DNA from: JAAUTY01 sp964397305 | Lineage (GTDB): Bacteria > Cyanobacteriota > Cyanobacteriia > Cyanobacteriales > Spirulinaceae | DNA length: 64,000 bases | Assembly (NCBI GenBank): GCA_964397305.1 | Contig: CAYNIP010000015.1 | Span: 1 to 64,000, forward strand | Reading direction: 5' to 3' | In this document: positions 55,784 through 64,000 of the stretch, in pieces | How positions within the stretch are numbered: the first letter of the stretch is position 1 | Layout: every line of letters begins with the position of its first letter | The notes under the pieces: model-generated | Told to the model about the DNA's origin: nothing | Databases searched by the model: none | Seen by the model: only the letters and a program-made list of their open reading frames with translations | Program-made: the position numbers and the translations under genes

Positions 55784-56671
55784 ATGTTGAATCATTGGCT
55801 GGGAAAATTGGGGCTGGCGATCGCCGGTCTGGTGGTGCTGACCTACCTCGGCCTGTGTGCGGCCATCTGGAAGTGGCAAAACACCCTGATTTTTCTGCCA
55901 GGGACAGCCACCACCGTGACGCCAGCGGCTCGGGGCCTGGACGCTGAGGAAGTGTGGTTAACCGTGGGGGGGGACGAGCAGGAGCGCTTGCATGGTTGGT
56001 GGTTGCCCGCCGCCCAACCGGCCCAAGGAACCCTCCTCCTGCTCCACGGCAACCGGGGTAACCTGGAGGCGATCCTCGGGCAGGCAGAGATTTTTCATCA
56101 GCTCCACTTCAACGTGTTTCTCTTCTCCTATCGCGGCTACGGCCACAGCCAGGGGCGGAATTTCCCCCACGAGCAGCAGGTCTATGAAGATGCAGCCACT
56201 GCCCTCGAGTACTTAACCACCACACGGGGCCTGGACCCAGCGGAGATTGTGGTGTTTGGCCACTCCCTGGGAGGGGCGATCGCCATCGACCTAGCCACTC
56301 GCCACCCCGACCTCGCGGCCCTGATTGTCCAAAGCTCCTTTACCACCATGGCGGCGATGGTGGCCCATGACGGGCTGTACAGCCAGTTCTTCCCCGTGAA
56401 CCTACTCCTGCATCAGCGCTTTGACTCCTTGGCGAAGCTGCCCCAACTCGACCTGCCCCTGCTCTTTATCCACGGGAGCCAGGATGACCGCATTCCCGAC
56501 CAGATGAGCCGCGAACTCTACGCGGCGGCCCAAGGGTTGAAACGCTTCTACCTCGTCCCTGGCGCGGATCACAACAATGTCGCCACCGTCGGCGGCGCTG
56601 GCTACCAAACCGCCATTGCCGAGTTCTGGCAGCAGGTACGCGATCGCCAGGTCCAACTCGCTCCCCGCTAA
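55784..56671 (+). CDS. Alpha/beta hydrolase, membrane-anchored
   Basis: The protein has 295 residues from an ATG preceded by GGAAAGG. An N-terminal membrane segment (9-28) is followed by a serine-hydrolase fold of the BEM46/ABHD13 type: LLLHGNRGN (oxyanion), FSYRGYGHSQG, nucleophile Ser161 in FGHSLGG, Asp in HGSQDDRIP and His in PGADHNN. It probably cleaves esters or lipids at the membrane; the substrate is unknown. It lies between gatA and dnaE with short gaps and may be in the same transcript. Confidence 0.88.
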   Translation: MLNHWLGKLGLAIAGLVVLTYLGLCAAIWKWQNTLIFLPGTATTVTPAARGLDAEEVWLTVGGDEQERLHGWWLPAAQPAQGTLLLLHGNRGNLEAILGQAEIFHQLHFNVFLFSYRGYGHSQGRNFPHEQQVYEDAATALEYLTTTRGLDPAEIVVFGHSLGGAIAIDLATRHPDLAALIVQSSFTTMAAMVAHDGLYSQFFPVNLLLHQRFDSLAKLPQLDLPLLFIHGSQDDRIPDQMSRELYAAAQGLKRFYLVPGADHNNVATVGGAGYQTAIAEFWQQVRDRQVQLAPR

Positions 56672-56704
56672 CCGTCCCCCTACTCCCTCATCCCCCCTAC
56701 TGCC

Positions 56705-59365
56705 ATGTTCGTCGGCCTCCACATCCACAGCGATTACAGCCTCCTCGACGGGGCCTCCCAACTCCCAGCCCTCGTGAAGTGCGCGGCCGAGCTGGGAATG
56801 CCGGCGATCGCCCTCACGGATCACGGCGTCATGTACGGGGCGATCGAACTAATCAAAGTCTGCCGGAGCCACGGCCTGAAGCCGATCATCGGCAACGAAA
56901 TGTATGTGATCAACGGCGACATCACCGACCGCAGCCAACGCTACAAACGCTACCACCAAGTCGTGCTAGCCAAAAACACCCAGGGCTATAAAAATCTCAC
57001 CAAACTCACCACGATCTCCCACTTGGAGGGAATGCAAGGCCGGGGCATTTTTAGCCGCCCCTGTGTGAACAAAGACCTGCTCCGACAATACCGCGACGGC
57101 CTGATTGTGACCAGCGCCTGCCTCGGTGGCGAAGTGCCCCAGCGCATCCTGCGGAATGAACTGGAGGAAGCCCGGGCGGTCGCTCGCTGGTATCAAGACA
57201 TCTTTGGCGAGGACTATTACCTGGAAATCCAGGATCACGGCTCTGCGGAAGACCGTATTGTTAACGTTGAAATTGTCAAAATTGCCCAAGAATTGGGGAT
57301 TCGAGTCATCGCCACCAATGACTCCCACTTCATCTCCTGCAATGATGTTGAAGCCCATGATGCCTTGCTCTGTATTCAAACCGGCAAGCTGATCTCGGAA
57401 GACAAGCGCCTGCGCTATAGCGGCACGGAGTATCTCAAATCAGCGGCGGAAATGATGCAGTTGTTTGCCGACCACCTGCCACTTGAGATCGTGGAGGAGG
57501 CGATCGCCAACACGCTCCACGTCGCGGAAAAAGTGCAGCCCTACAAGATCATGGGCGAGCCCCGCATCCCTGACTACAAAGTTCCCCCCGGCCACACCGC
57601 CGATAGCTACCTCGAGGAAGTGACCTGGCAAGGCCTGGTCGAACGGCTCAAAGTCCGCCACCGCGCTGAAGTAGAACCCGTCTACCGCGAGCGGCTCGAA
57701 TACGAGCTAAAAATGATGCAGCAGATGGGCTTTTCCACCTACTTTCTCGTCGTGTGGGATTACATCAAGTTTGCGCGCGATCATGGGATTCCGGTGGGTC
57801 CGGGGCGGGGCTCCGCGGCCGGTTCTCTCGTAGCCTACTCGCTACAAATTACTAACATTGATCCGGTGCATCACGGCCTGCTGTTCGAGCGCTTCTTGAA
57901 CCCAGAGCGCAAGTCGATGCCGGATATTGACACGGACTTTTGCATTGAGCAGCGCGATCGCGTGATCGAATACGTGACGGAGAAATACGGTAGCGATCGC
58001 GTGGCGCAAATCATCACCTTCAACCGCATGACTTCCAAGGCGGTGCTGAAAGATGTGGCCCGGGTGCTGAATATTCCCTACGCCGATTCCGACCACATGA
58101 CCAAGCTGATCCCGATTGTGCGCGGCAAACCGACGCCCTTGGCCAAAATGATCAGCGACGAGACCCCCTCCCCAGAGTTCAAGACCAAGTATGACAGTGA
58201 CCCAGCCGTAAAACGTTGGGTCGATATGGCAATCCGCATCGAAGGAACGAACAAAACCTTTGGGGTTCACGCAGCCGGGGTGGTGATTTCCTCCGATCCC
58301 CTCGATGAAGTTGTGCCCCTGCAACGCAACAACGAAGGAGCCGTGATCACTCAGTACGCCATGGAAGAGCTAGAAGCCCTGGGGCTGCTAAAAATGGACT
58401 TCCTCGGCCTACGCAACCTGACCACAATCCAGAAAACGCTACAACTGATCGAGCAACATCAAGGAATGCGCTTGGACGCCGACCAATTGCCCTTGGAGGA
58501 GCGCCGCGCCCTAGCGATTCTCCAGAAGGGAGAGCAAAAAAAGCTGCCGGGGGATATTCAAAAAACCTACGATCTCTTGCGTGAGGGACACCTCGAAGGC
58601 ATCTTCCAATTGGAATCCGATGGGATGCGCCAGATTGTCCGTGACCTCAAGCCCTCCGGTATTGAAGATATTTCATCGATTCTGGCCCTCTATCGCCCAG
58701 GCCCCCTGGATGCCGGCCTGATCCCTCAATATATTGAGCGTAAACATGGTCGCGCCCCCGTGCAGTTTGCTCATGAATTGTTGGAGCCCATTCTGAAAGA
58801 AACCTATGGGATCTTGGTCTATCAAGAGCAGATCATGAAAACAGCTCAGGATCTGGCGGGCTACTCCCTGGGGCAGGCGGACCTGCTGCGGCGGGCGATG
58901 GGGAAAAAGAAAGTCGCGGAGATGCAGAAGCATCGGGAACTCTTCATCGACGGGGCAACCCAGCATGGGGTACGCCCGGCAACGGCGGAGCGCCTGTGGG
59001 GGGACATGGTGAACTATGCGGAATATTGCCTCAGCTACGACACCCTGGTGTTGACTGTAGAGTATGGCCCGCTGCCCCTGGGGCGGATTGTTGAAGCGGA
59101 GATCGCCTGCTCAGTTTACAGTGTGGCTGCTTCGGGCTATCTCTACACGCAGCCCATTGCCCAGTGGCACGATCGGGGTCCGCAGGCGGTGTTTGAGTAT
59201 GAGCTGGAGGATGGCAGCACGATTCGCGCTACCGCCGATCACAAGTTCATGACGACGACGGGGGAAATGCTGCCCATTGACATGATTTTTCAGCGCGGTC
59301 TTGACTTGAAGCGCTGCGATCGCCCCATCGCGCCCCCATTGCTCTGCACCCAGGTAGTAACGTAA
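56705..59365 (+). CDS. dnaE-N: DNA polymerase III alpha subunit, N-terminal half with split N-intein
   Basis: The protein has 886 residues. Residues 1-774 are the N-extein: a PHP domain (HIHSDYSLLDG) and the family-C polymerase palm with GPGRGSAAGS and PDIDTDFC. It stops at VNYAEY. Residues 775-886 are the N-terminal piece of the split DnaE intein. The C-terminal half (intein-C plus extein-C) is encoded elsewhere and is absent from the window; trans-splicing restores the replicative polymerase. It follows the hydrolase gene by 33 bp. Confidence 0.97.
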   Translation: MFVGLHIHSDYSLLDGASQLPALVKCAAELGMPAIALTDHGVMYGAIELIKVCRSHGLKPIIGNEMYVINGDITDRSQRYKRYHQVVLAKNTQGYKNLTKLTTISHLEGMQGRGIFSRPCVNKDLLRQYRDGLIVTSACLGGEVPQRILRNELEEARAVARWYQDIFGEDYYLEIQDHGSAEDRIVNVEIVKIAQELGIRVIATNDSHFISCNDVEAHDALLCIQTGKLISEDKRLRYSGTEYLKSAAEMMQLFADHLPLEIVEEAIANTLHVAEKVQPYKIMGEPRIPDYKVPPGHTADSYLEEVTWQGLVERLKVRHRAEVEPVYRERLEYELKMMQQMGFSTYFLVVWDYIKFARDHGIPVGPGRGSAAGSLVAYSLQITNIDPVHHGLLFERFLNPERKSMPDIDTDFCIEQRDRVIEYVTEKYGSDRVAQIITFNRMTSKAVLKDVARVLNIPYADSDHMTKLIPIVRGKPTPLAKMISDETPSPEFKTKYDSDPAVKRWVDMAIRIEGTNKTFGVHAAGVVISSDPLDEVVPLQRNNEGAVITQYAMEELEALGLLKMDFLGLRNLTTIQKTLQLIEQHQGMRLDADQLPLEERRALAILQKGEQKKLPGDIQKTYDLLREGHLEGIFQLESDGMRQIVRDLKPSGIEDISSILALYRPGPLDAGLIPQYIERKHGRAPVQFAHELLEPILKETYGILVYQEQIMKTAQDLAGYSLGQADLLRRAMGKKKVAEMQKHRELFIDGATQHGVRPATAERLWGDMVNYAEYCLSYDTLVLTVEYGPLPLGRIVEAEIACSVYSVAASGYLYTQPIAQWHDRGPQAVFEYELEDGSTIRATADHKFMTTTGEMLPIDMIFQRGLDLKRCDRPIAPPLLCTQVVT
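59027..59362 (+). other. Split DnaE N-intein coding segment (112 aa)
   Basis: It begins with Cys1 in CLSYDTLVLTVEYG and has the block-B TxxH motif ATADHKFM. QPIAQWHDRG and MLPIDMIF are also typical. About ten residues (PIAPPLLCTQVVT) extend beyond the length of the well-known Npu N-intein. Confidence 0.95.
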
Positions 59366-59452
59366 TATCGAGGCTTGCATAGCTGTTAACGCTTGGCGAT
59401 CGCCGGCTGCTGAACCGCGCAGCGCTGAGCACTCTCAAGGAGAATTTTAGTA

Positions 59453-59623
59453 ATGCCCTATACCGAAGAAGATGGCGGCCGCTTGAACAATTTTGCCAAT
59501 GAACCGAAAATGTACGAGGCCAAGCCGCCGAACAAAACCCAGCAGCGCAACTATGTGATTGCCGGTGTGCTCGCGCTGATGTTTGTCAGCGGCATTATTT
59601 TCATTGCCTTTTCGGTGTCCTAA
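59453..59623 (+). CDS. psb34: Psb34 (ssl1498-type photosystem II assembly protein)
   Basis: The protein has 56 residues, short enough to be missed by length-limited gene finders. An ATG at 59453 has AAGGAG 9 bp upstream. The soluble N-terminus contains GGRLNNFANEPKMYEAKPP, the signature of the light-harvesting-like ssl1498/Psb34 family. It is followed by QQRNYVI and one transmembrane helix (VIAGVLALMFVSGIIFIAF). Psb34 binds photosystem II assembly intermediates at the thylakoid membrane. It lies 87 bp after dnaE-N. Confidence 0.92.
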   Translation: MPYTEEDGGRLNNFANEPKMYEAKPPNKTQQRNYVIAGVLALMFVSGIIFIAFSVS

Positions 59624-59700
59624 AGGATGCACGGAAGCCTAGCGGGGCTTGGTTCGCCAGCCCCCGAGGGAACCATCGGCATCCTGCCGGCGGCCAGGCC

Positions 59701-60171
59701 TCAGGCAAAGCGAATCGGCGGGGCAGCCCAGTTGCTGAGATCCGGAGCCAAGCGCTTTAAGCAGCGTAGGACTTCCGGTGTCACCCAAAGAATGAGGGGA
59801 AAGGGGAACTGACGACGCAACTCGTTGCGGGCGAAGTTGGCAGCCCGGAGGAGCGTGCTTAAGTCCGTGGTGTGCTCCAGCCCGGAGACCAGCACCGCCT
59901 CCGGGGGAGCTTGGTTGCTGAGAGCCTTGTTAATGCTGCTGAGGAGCGTGGTGGCAGAGGCGGGCAGTGTCACTTCCCGCAAATAGGCGGGGAAAAATTC
60001 CAGGATTTGGCGGGTAAGATTCCGACGCTGGCCTTCGTCAGGACAGTAAGCGAGGATCAGGGAAAATTCCCCCTGAGAGAAGGTAACGGCGCGCTGGAGG
60101 GTTTGCAGGGCCGCATCCCGTTGGGCTGGGGTGATTTGACTAGGGACCGTGAGTGTAGCGGCGGGAGACAT
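59701..60171 (-). CDS. Stand-alone domain usually found at the N-terminus of larger cyanobacterial proteins
   Basis: The protein has 156 residues from an ATG with AGGAGG 7 bp upstream. GEFSLILAYCPDEGQRRNLT, VLVSGLEHTTDLSTLLRAAN and FPFPLILWVTPEVLRCLKRL look like the Rossmann-like first domain of long cyanobacterial ATPase/TPR proteins, which continue after an LAPDxxxWA motif. Here a stop follows LAPDLSNWAAPPIRFA, and no continuation is seen downstream. It is either a true short paralogue or a truncated gene; the strong ribosome-binding site favours expression. Confidence 0.6.
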   Translation of the reverse strand: MSPAATLTVPSQITPAQRDAALQTLQRAVTFSQGEFSLILAYCPDEGQRRNLTRQILEFFPAYLREVTLPASATTLLSSINKALSNQAPPEAVLVSGLEHTTDLSTLLRAANFARNELRRQFPFPLILWVTPEVLRCLKRLAPDLSNWAAPPIRFA

Positions 60172-60510
60172 TGGGATTCCTCCTAGGAGCGGGAGTTCAG
60201 AGTTTAAGGGGCTAAGCGTTTCTACAGAGAGTCTGGTTCGGTTTACGCAGCGACGGGGAAATAAGTTCCCCCGTGAATCCGAAGGTTTACAAATATATAC
60301 ATAGTGGCCCTATCGCTGAGGGCTGCCTGTTTATAGCGTACAACCTGGGCCTGAAAGAAATCGCGGTCAGTCAGTCAGGCTAGAATGGCCGCGCCAGGGA
60401 TTGGGGGCTGATCGGGCTAGAACCCTTGCTGGTCTTGGGATTTGGGCTCGTTAAAATCTGTTACATAGAGTTCTTTCAGCTAAGCATGAGACGGAGGGGC
60501 GGCGGCCTAC

Positions 60511-60584
60511 TCTTCGAGAAGCCACTGCGCGTCTCCATTCCCCGGTCCCTGCTTCCAAGCTGGGAGAGCGAGGGGTAAGGGCTG
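60511..60584. repeat. Composite hairpin repeat, copy 2 (degraded)
   Basis: TCTTCGAGAAGCCACTGCGC matches 30701-30720 with one change, followed by a decayed version of the same hairpin. Confidence 0.65.
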
Positions 60585-60611
60585 AGCGCAGGAGTCCCAA
60601 CATCCCGCATA

Positions 60612-60653
60612 AAATTTCATGCACCCGTTGCTAAATTTCATGCACCCGTCGCT
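60612..60653. repeat. 21-bp tandem duplication upstream of mnmE
   Basis: Two units of 21 bp (AAATTTCATGCACCCGTTGC plus T, second copy with one T-to-C change) lie about 95 bp before the mnmE start. Confidence 0.85.
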
Positions 60654-60746
60654 GGTGGCCAGGAGCAGGAGACCTCAGGCTCGTTATACTAGCAAAGCAC
60701 TATCCCGACTCGGTGCGGGGAGACAGTCTCAGCCGCAGGTGAGCCC

Positions 60747-62123
60747 GTGAGTTTCTATCAGCACGATACGATTGCCGCGATCGCCTCGGCCATTGTGCCG
60801 GCCCAGGGCAGCATCGGCATTGTGCGAGTGTCGGGGCCGGCGGCCCTGGCGATCGCCCGCCGCCTGTTTCACACGCCTGGCCGGCAGGCCTGGGAGAGTC
60901 ACCGGATTCTCTACGGTTGGATTCGGCAACCGGAGACCCGGGCGGTGGTGGATGAGGGCCTATTGTTGATCATGCAAGGGCCGCGCTCCTTCACCCGCGA
61001 GGATGTCGTGGAGTTTCACTGTCATGGCGGCCTGATCCCTGTGCAGCAAGTGCTGCAACTCTGCCTGCAAGCGGGGGCGCGGCTGGCGCAGCCTGGGGAA
61101 TTTACCCTGCGGGCCTTTCTCAACGGCCGTCTGGACTTGACCCAAGCGGAGAGCGTGGCCGATCTGGTCGGGGCGCGATCGCCCCAAGCCGCGCAACTGG
61201 CCCTGGCCGGCTTGCAAGGCAAACTGGCGCGCCCACTGCAACAGTTGCGCCAAACTTGCCTGGACATCTTAGCGGAGATCGAGGCCCGGCTTGATTTTGA
61301 AGACGATCTGCCCCCTCTGGACGAGGCCCTGATCCGGCAACAACTCCAAGCTGCTAACCGGGAGGTCGCGGTCATTCTCGCTACCGCCGAGAGCGGGGAA
61401 CTGCTCCGGAGCGGCCTAAAAGTGGCGATCGTGGGTCAACCAAATGTGGGCAAATCGAGCTTGCTGAATGCCTGGAGTCGTAGCGATCGCGCCATTGTCA
61501 CGGACCTACCCGGCACAACGCGGGATGTAGTGGAGTCCAGTCTAGTCGTTGGCGGTATTCCGATCCAGGTGTTGGACACGGCCGGTATTCGCCCCGCCAC
61601 CGACCGGGTGGAAAAGCTGGGGATTGAGCGATCGCGCGCCGTCGCCCAGACCGCGGACCTGGTCCTGTTGCTGATCGATGCCCAGGCCGGCTGGACGGCC
61701 GCAGACGCGGCCATCTATGACCAAGTGCAGTCGCGGCCGCTGATCTTAGTGATCAACAAAATCGATCTCGGCGACCCAGACCAAGTAGACTACCCCGCCA
61801 CCATAACCGCTGTGGTGCGGACCGCGGCCGCCCAAGCCCAGGGAATTGAGGCCTTGGAGCAGGCTATCCTCCGAGCGGCCCACAGCGGTGACTTGCGGGC
61901 CGCCGATTTGAGCTTGGCCATCAATCAGCGCCAAGCCGCGGCCTTGACCCAAGCCCAGGGGGCCTTGGCCCAAGTGCAAGCCACGATCGCCGCCCAGTTG
62001 CCCCTGGACTTTTGGACCATTGACCTGCGGGCCGCGATCCAAGCCCTCGGGGAGGTTACAGGAGAGACGGTGACAGAATCAGTGCTGGAGCGCATCTTCA
62101 GCCGCTTTTGCATCGGCAAGTAG
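60747..62123 (+). CDS. mnmE: tRNA modification GTPase MnmE (TrmE)
   Basis: The protein has 458 residues from a GTG start. With MnmG it installs the carboxymethylaminomethyl group at U34 of certain tRNAs. The N-terminal folate-binding domain (TIAAIASAIVPAQGSIGIVR) is followed by helices and a G domain inserted near 225-380: VGQPNVGKSS (Lys236), the DTAG motif and VINKIDLG. The C-terminal CIGK carries the catalytic cysteine. The membrane glycosyltransferase gene follows 22 bp later. Confidence 0.97.
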   Translation: MSFYQHDTIAAIASAIVPAQGSIGIVRVSGPAALAIARRLFHTPGRQAWESHRILYGWIRQPETRAVVDEGLLLIMQGPRSFTREDVVEFHCHGGLIPVQQVLQLCLQAGARLAQPGEFTLRAFLNGRLDLTQAESVADLVGARSPQAAQLALAGLQGKLARPLQQLRQTCLDILAEIEARLDFEDDLPPLDEALIRQQLQAANREVAVILATAESGELLRSGLKVAIVGQPNVGKSSLLNAWSRSDRAIVTDLPGTTRDVVESSLVVGGIPIQVLDTAGIRPATDRVEKLGIERSRAVAQTADLVLLLIDAQAGWTAADAAIYDQVQSRPLILVINKIDLGDPDQVDYPATITAVVRTAAAQAQGIEALEQAILRAAHSGDLRAADLSLAINQRQAAALTQAQGALAQVQATIAAQLPLDFWTIDLRAAIQALGEVTGETVTESVLERIFSRFCIGK

Positions 62124-62145
62124 GGAGTGGGGAGTTGGGAGTACT

Positions 62146-63948
62146 GTGAGGGATAGATCCGTCTCGGTCTTCAGGCTTGGGCTGAGCATGAGCAAGGTTA
62201 TGGCTCGATTGTTGCGAAGGCCCAGGCCTCGATTCGTTTCCCTTTTGACAAGACCCGTGGTGAAATTGACCTGTCGCCTCCCGGCTCCCCTGGGGCTCGT
62301 TTTTATTTTGCTCTTGGGGGCCTGTTTGCGCTTTGGGCAACTGACCCGCAAGCCCCTCTGGGTGGATGAAGTGATCACGGCAATCTTTGCCCTGGGGCGC
62401 AACTTTGAGCAAGTGCCGCTGGATCGCTTGCTGACGGTAGCGCAAGTGCCGGCCTTTTTCCAACTGCAACCCCAGGTCAGTTGCAGCGTGATCGCCCAGA
62501 ACCTGGCCGCAGAATCCACCCATCCTCCCCTCTTCTTTTGCCTCCTGCATCGCTGGCTCGTCGCCTGGCACGGGACAGACGTTGCGCTCCTGTGGCAATT
62601 GCGGGCCTTGCCAGTCTTGGCCGGCCTGGGGGCGATCGCCGCCCTCTATGGGCTCAATCGGCTTGGGTTCTCCCGGCGAGCTGGGCTGGCCGGAGCCGCT
62701 GTCATGGCGGTTTCCCCTTTTGCGGTCTACTTGTCCCAAGAAGCACGCCACTACACCTTGCCTTTGCTGTGGATCACCCTCAGCTTGGCGGTGTTGATCA
62801 AACTGCAACAGGCGGGTCAGGCGGGACGTTTTCCCTTGGGGTGGTGGGGCCTCTGGGGTTTGCTGCAAGTCCTGAGCTGGTACACCCACTACTTCTGTAG
62901 CTTAGCGATCGCTGCCCAGGGCCTGACGCTGCTGCCCCTGAGCCGCTACGGGTGGCGTTGGGGACGGGCGATCGCGGTGAGTAGTCTCCCGTTGCTCCTC
63001 ACCCTGCCCTGGTTGCCGGTCTTCGTCCACCACTTCACCAGCCCGAAAACCGGGTGGCTGTCTGAGCCTCAGGGTTTGGCCCCCTTGTACCAGACCCTGA
63101 TCAGTTGGTTGGTGATGGTGGTTGTCCTGCCGGTGGAGGGGCAACCCTTGGCGGTGCAAATCCCCCTGGGACTCACAGCGGCCGGCCTGGGGGTCTGGGT
63201 GGCCTGGCGCGCGAGCCAAGGCTACCGGCAACTCCTGCGGCAACCCGCTACTCGGGTGGCGGCCCTGACGTTGGGGAGTTTTTTGGCTTGGGTGCTGCTG
63301 GCTTTTTTTCTGGTCAGCTACGGGCTGGGCAAGGATATTAGCATTGCGCCGCGCTACCACTTTGTCTACTACCCGGCGATCGCCGCCCTGCTGGGGGCCA
63401 GCTTCGCCACGCCCCGGCCGGGCCGACCGGACTGGCGGCGGGGGCTGAGTCTGTTGCTGTTGCTCGGCTTCTTCAGTAGCGGCGTGACGATCTTTAACGG
63501 TGCGTTTCAGAAGCCCTATCATCCGACTCGGGTGGCCCAGCAAGTGGATCAGTCCGGGGGGTCGGTGCTGGTGGTGATGGCCTACGGGAACACGCTAGAG
63601 ATTGCGGTGGGCCTGAGCTATGCCCTCGCTCTGGCCAGGGAGCGAGCGACCTCACCGGCTCCGACAGGGTTTGCGTTCTGGCCGACCCTGGTGAGCTACG
63701 AGCCCGTCTGGGCGGGGATCGCGCAAGCACCGGTAGTCGATCATCTCTGGGTGATCGCGCCGGGCTACATTCAGGAGTCCTACCCCGGGACTCTATCGAT
63801 GGTCGGCGGCCGCTGCCAGCTCGACCCGGCGGAGCACCACCGCATCGGGTTTCCCTACCAGCTCTATCGCTGCCAGCCCCAGGAGGGGCCGCCGGCGGCC
63901 CTGACAAACTGGGACTACTCCAACAGCGGCGCAAGGCTGGGATCGTAA
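62146..63948 (+). CDS. Membrane glycosyltransferase, ArnT/PMT-like (GT39 superfamily)
   Basis: The protein has 600 residues from a GTG at 62146; an ATG at 62188 is an alternative start. About eleven transmembrane helices are predicted. The first external loop contains LWVDEVITAIFALG, the acidic D-E motif of GT-C enzymes. THPPLFFCLLH and SQEARHYTLPLL follow. These enzymes transfer sugars from polyprenyl-phosphate donors to proteins or lipids. The C-terminal soluble part is about 130 residues. Its last codons overlap a convergent gene end on the other strand. Confidence 0.85.
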   Translation: MRDRSVSVFRLGLSMSKVMARLLRRPRPRFVSLLTRPVVKLTCRLPAPLGLVFILLLGACLRFGQLTRKPLWVDEVITAIFALGRNFEQVPLDRLLTVAQVPAFFQLQPQVSCSVIAQNLAAESTHPPLFFCLLHRWLVAWHGTDVALLWQLRALPVLAGLGAIAALYGLNRLGFSRRAGLAGAAVMAVSPFAVYLSQEARHYTLPLLWITLSLAVLIKLQQAGQAGRFPLGWWGLWGLLQVLSWYTHYFCSLAIAAQGLTLLPLSRYGWRWGRAIAVSSLPLLLTLPWLPVFVHHFTSPKTGWLSEPQGLAPLYQTLISWLVMVVVLPVEGQPLAVQIPLGLTAAGLGVWVAWRASQGYRQLLRQPATRVAALTLGSFLAWVLLAFFLVSYGLGKDISIAPRYHFVYYPAIAALLGASFATPRPGRPDWRRGLSLLLLLGFFSSGVTIFNGAFQKPYHPTRVAQQVDQSGGSVLVVMAYGNTLEIAVGLSYALALARERATSPAPTGFAFWPTLVSYEPVWAGIAQAPVVDHLWVIAPGYIQESYPGTLSMVGGRCQLDPAEHHRIGFPYQLYRCQPQEGPPAALTNWDYSNSGARLGS

Positions 63949-64000
63949 AGACGGAGATAGTTCCAGTAGTTGCTAAAAACCGCTTCGACATAGCCTTGGG
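63915..64000 (-). CDS. C-terminal end of a gene entering from the right edge
   Basis: On the minus strand a frame enters at the edge and ends at a TAG (63915-63917). The visible tail is about 28 residues, QGYVEAVFSNYWNYLRLYDP followed by SLAPLLE, which reads like a natural protein end. It would overlap the GT39-like gene tail to tail by 34 bp. The family cannot be judged from so little. Confidence 0.4.
   Translation of the reverse strand, partial: QGYVEAVFSNYWNYLRLYDPSLAPLLE

Larger units (their letters stand above)
60172..60746. other. 575-bp intergenic region upstream of mnmE
   Basis: The region contains a copy (60374-60445) of the sequence after tpsB, a degraded composite hairpin repeat (60511-60584) and a 21-bp tandem duplication (60612-60653). 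A/T-rich DNA at 60285-60305 may be a promoter of the minus-strand gene. No gene is seen. Confidence 0.5.

Overview
The window is cyanobacterial chromosome. The evidence is the very frequent HIP1 octamer (GCGATCGC), a dnaE gene that ends in a split N-intein, and cyanobacterium-typical genes: psb34, ycf37, glucosylglycerol-phosphate synthase (ggpS), bioU and a DUF4327 gene. GC content is high in most of the window. ggpS suggests moderate salt tolerance. The genus cannot be read from the sequence. I saw no tRNA, rRNA, CRISPR array or intact insertion sequence.

Layout. 1-8.4 kb (minus strand): a STAND NTPase with an N-terminal trypsin-like domain, cut by the window edge; a secreted TPR-CHAT (caspase-like) protein; and a large two-partner-secretion exoprotein with a filamentous-haemagglutinin N-domain. 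8.8-33.6 kb is mostly housekeeping: tyrS-pyrF, a class A penicillin-binding protein, a Coq4-like protein, speA, a DUF1537 kinase, ggpS, a LON-domain protein, ycf37, ispH, recJ, a 1246-aa multi-PAS histidine kinase, a GT2 glycosyltransferase, queC and an HD phosphohydrolase. 33.8-51.1 kb is an accessory region: a CHAT-TM-TPR protein, several small genes, a 1531-aa TpsA-CHAT fusion, a four-gene minus-strand operon (sigma-like factor, DUF1822, CHAT-CHASE2, DUF928-like) and a TpsB outer-membrane transporter. Most of it is visibly richer in A/T, and about 9.4 kb of it holds no HIP1 site. 51.9-64 kb returns to housekeeping: bioU, gatA, an alpha/beta hydrolase, dnaE-N with its intein, psb34, mnmE and a membrane glycosyltransferase.

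The most interesting reading is a protease-centred export or signalling module at 37.7-51.1 kb. A caspase-like CHAT domain is fused directly to a TpsA secretion domain. Its likely transporter, a membrane CHAT-CHASE2 protein and a dedicated sigma-like regulator lie beside it. The left edge carries what looks like the unfused form: a secreted CHAT protein next to a separate TpsA protein. With the CHAT-TM-TPR protein and the trypsin-STAND protein, five proteins with putative protease domains of immunity or cell-death type lie within 46 kb. The families are known; this combined system and its function are inference.

Intergenic regions carry several families of small palindromic or direct repeats. 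One is a 90-bp MITE-like element with 12-bp terminal inverted repeats and a second, truncated copy 33 kb away.
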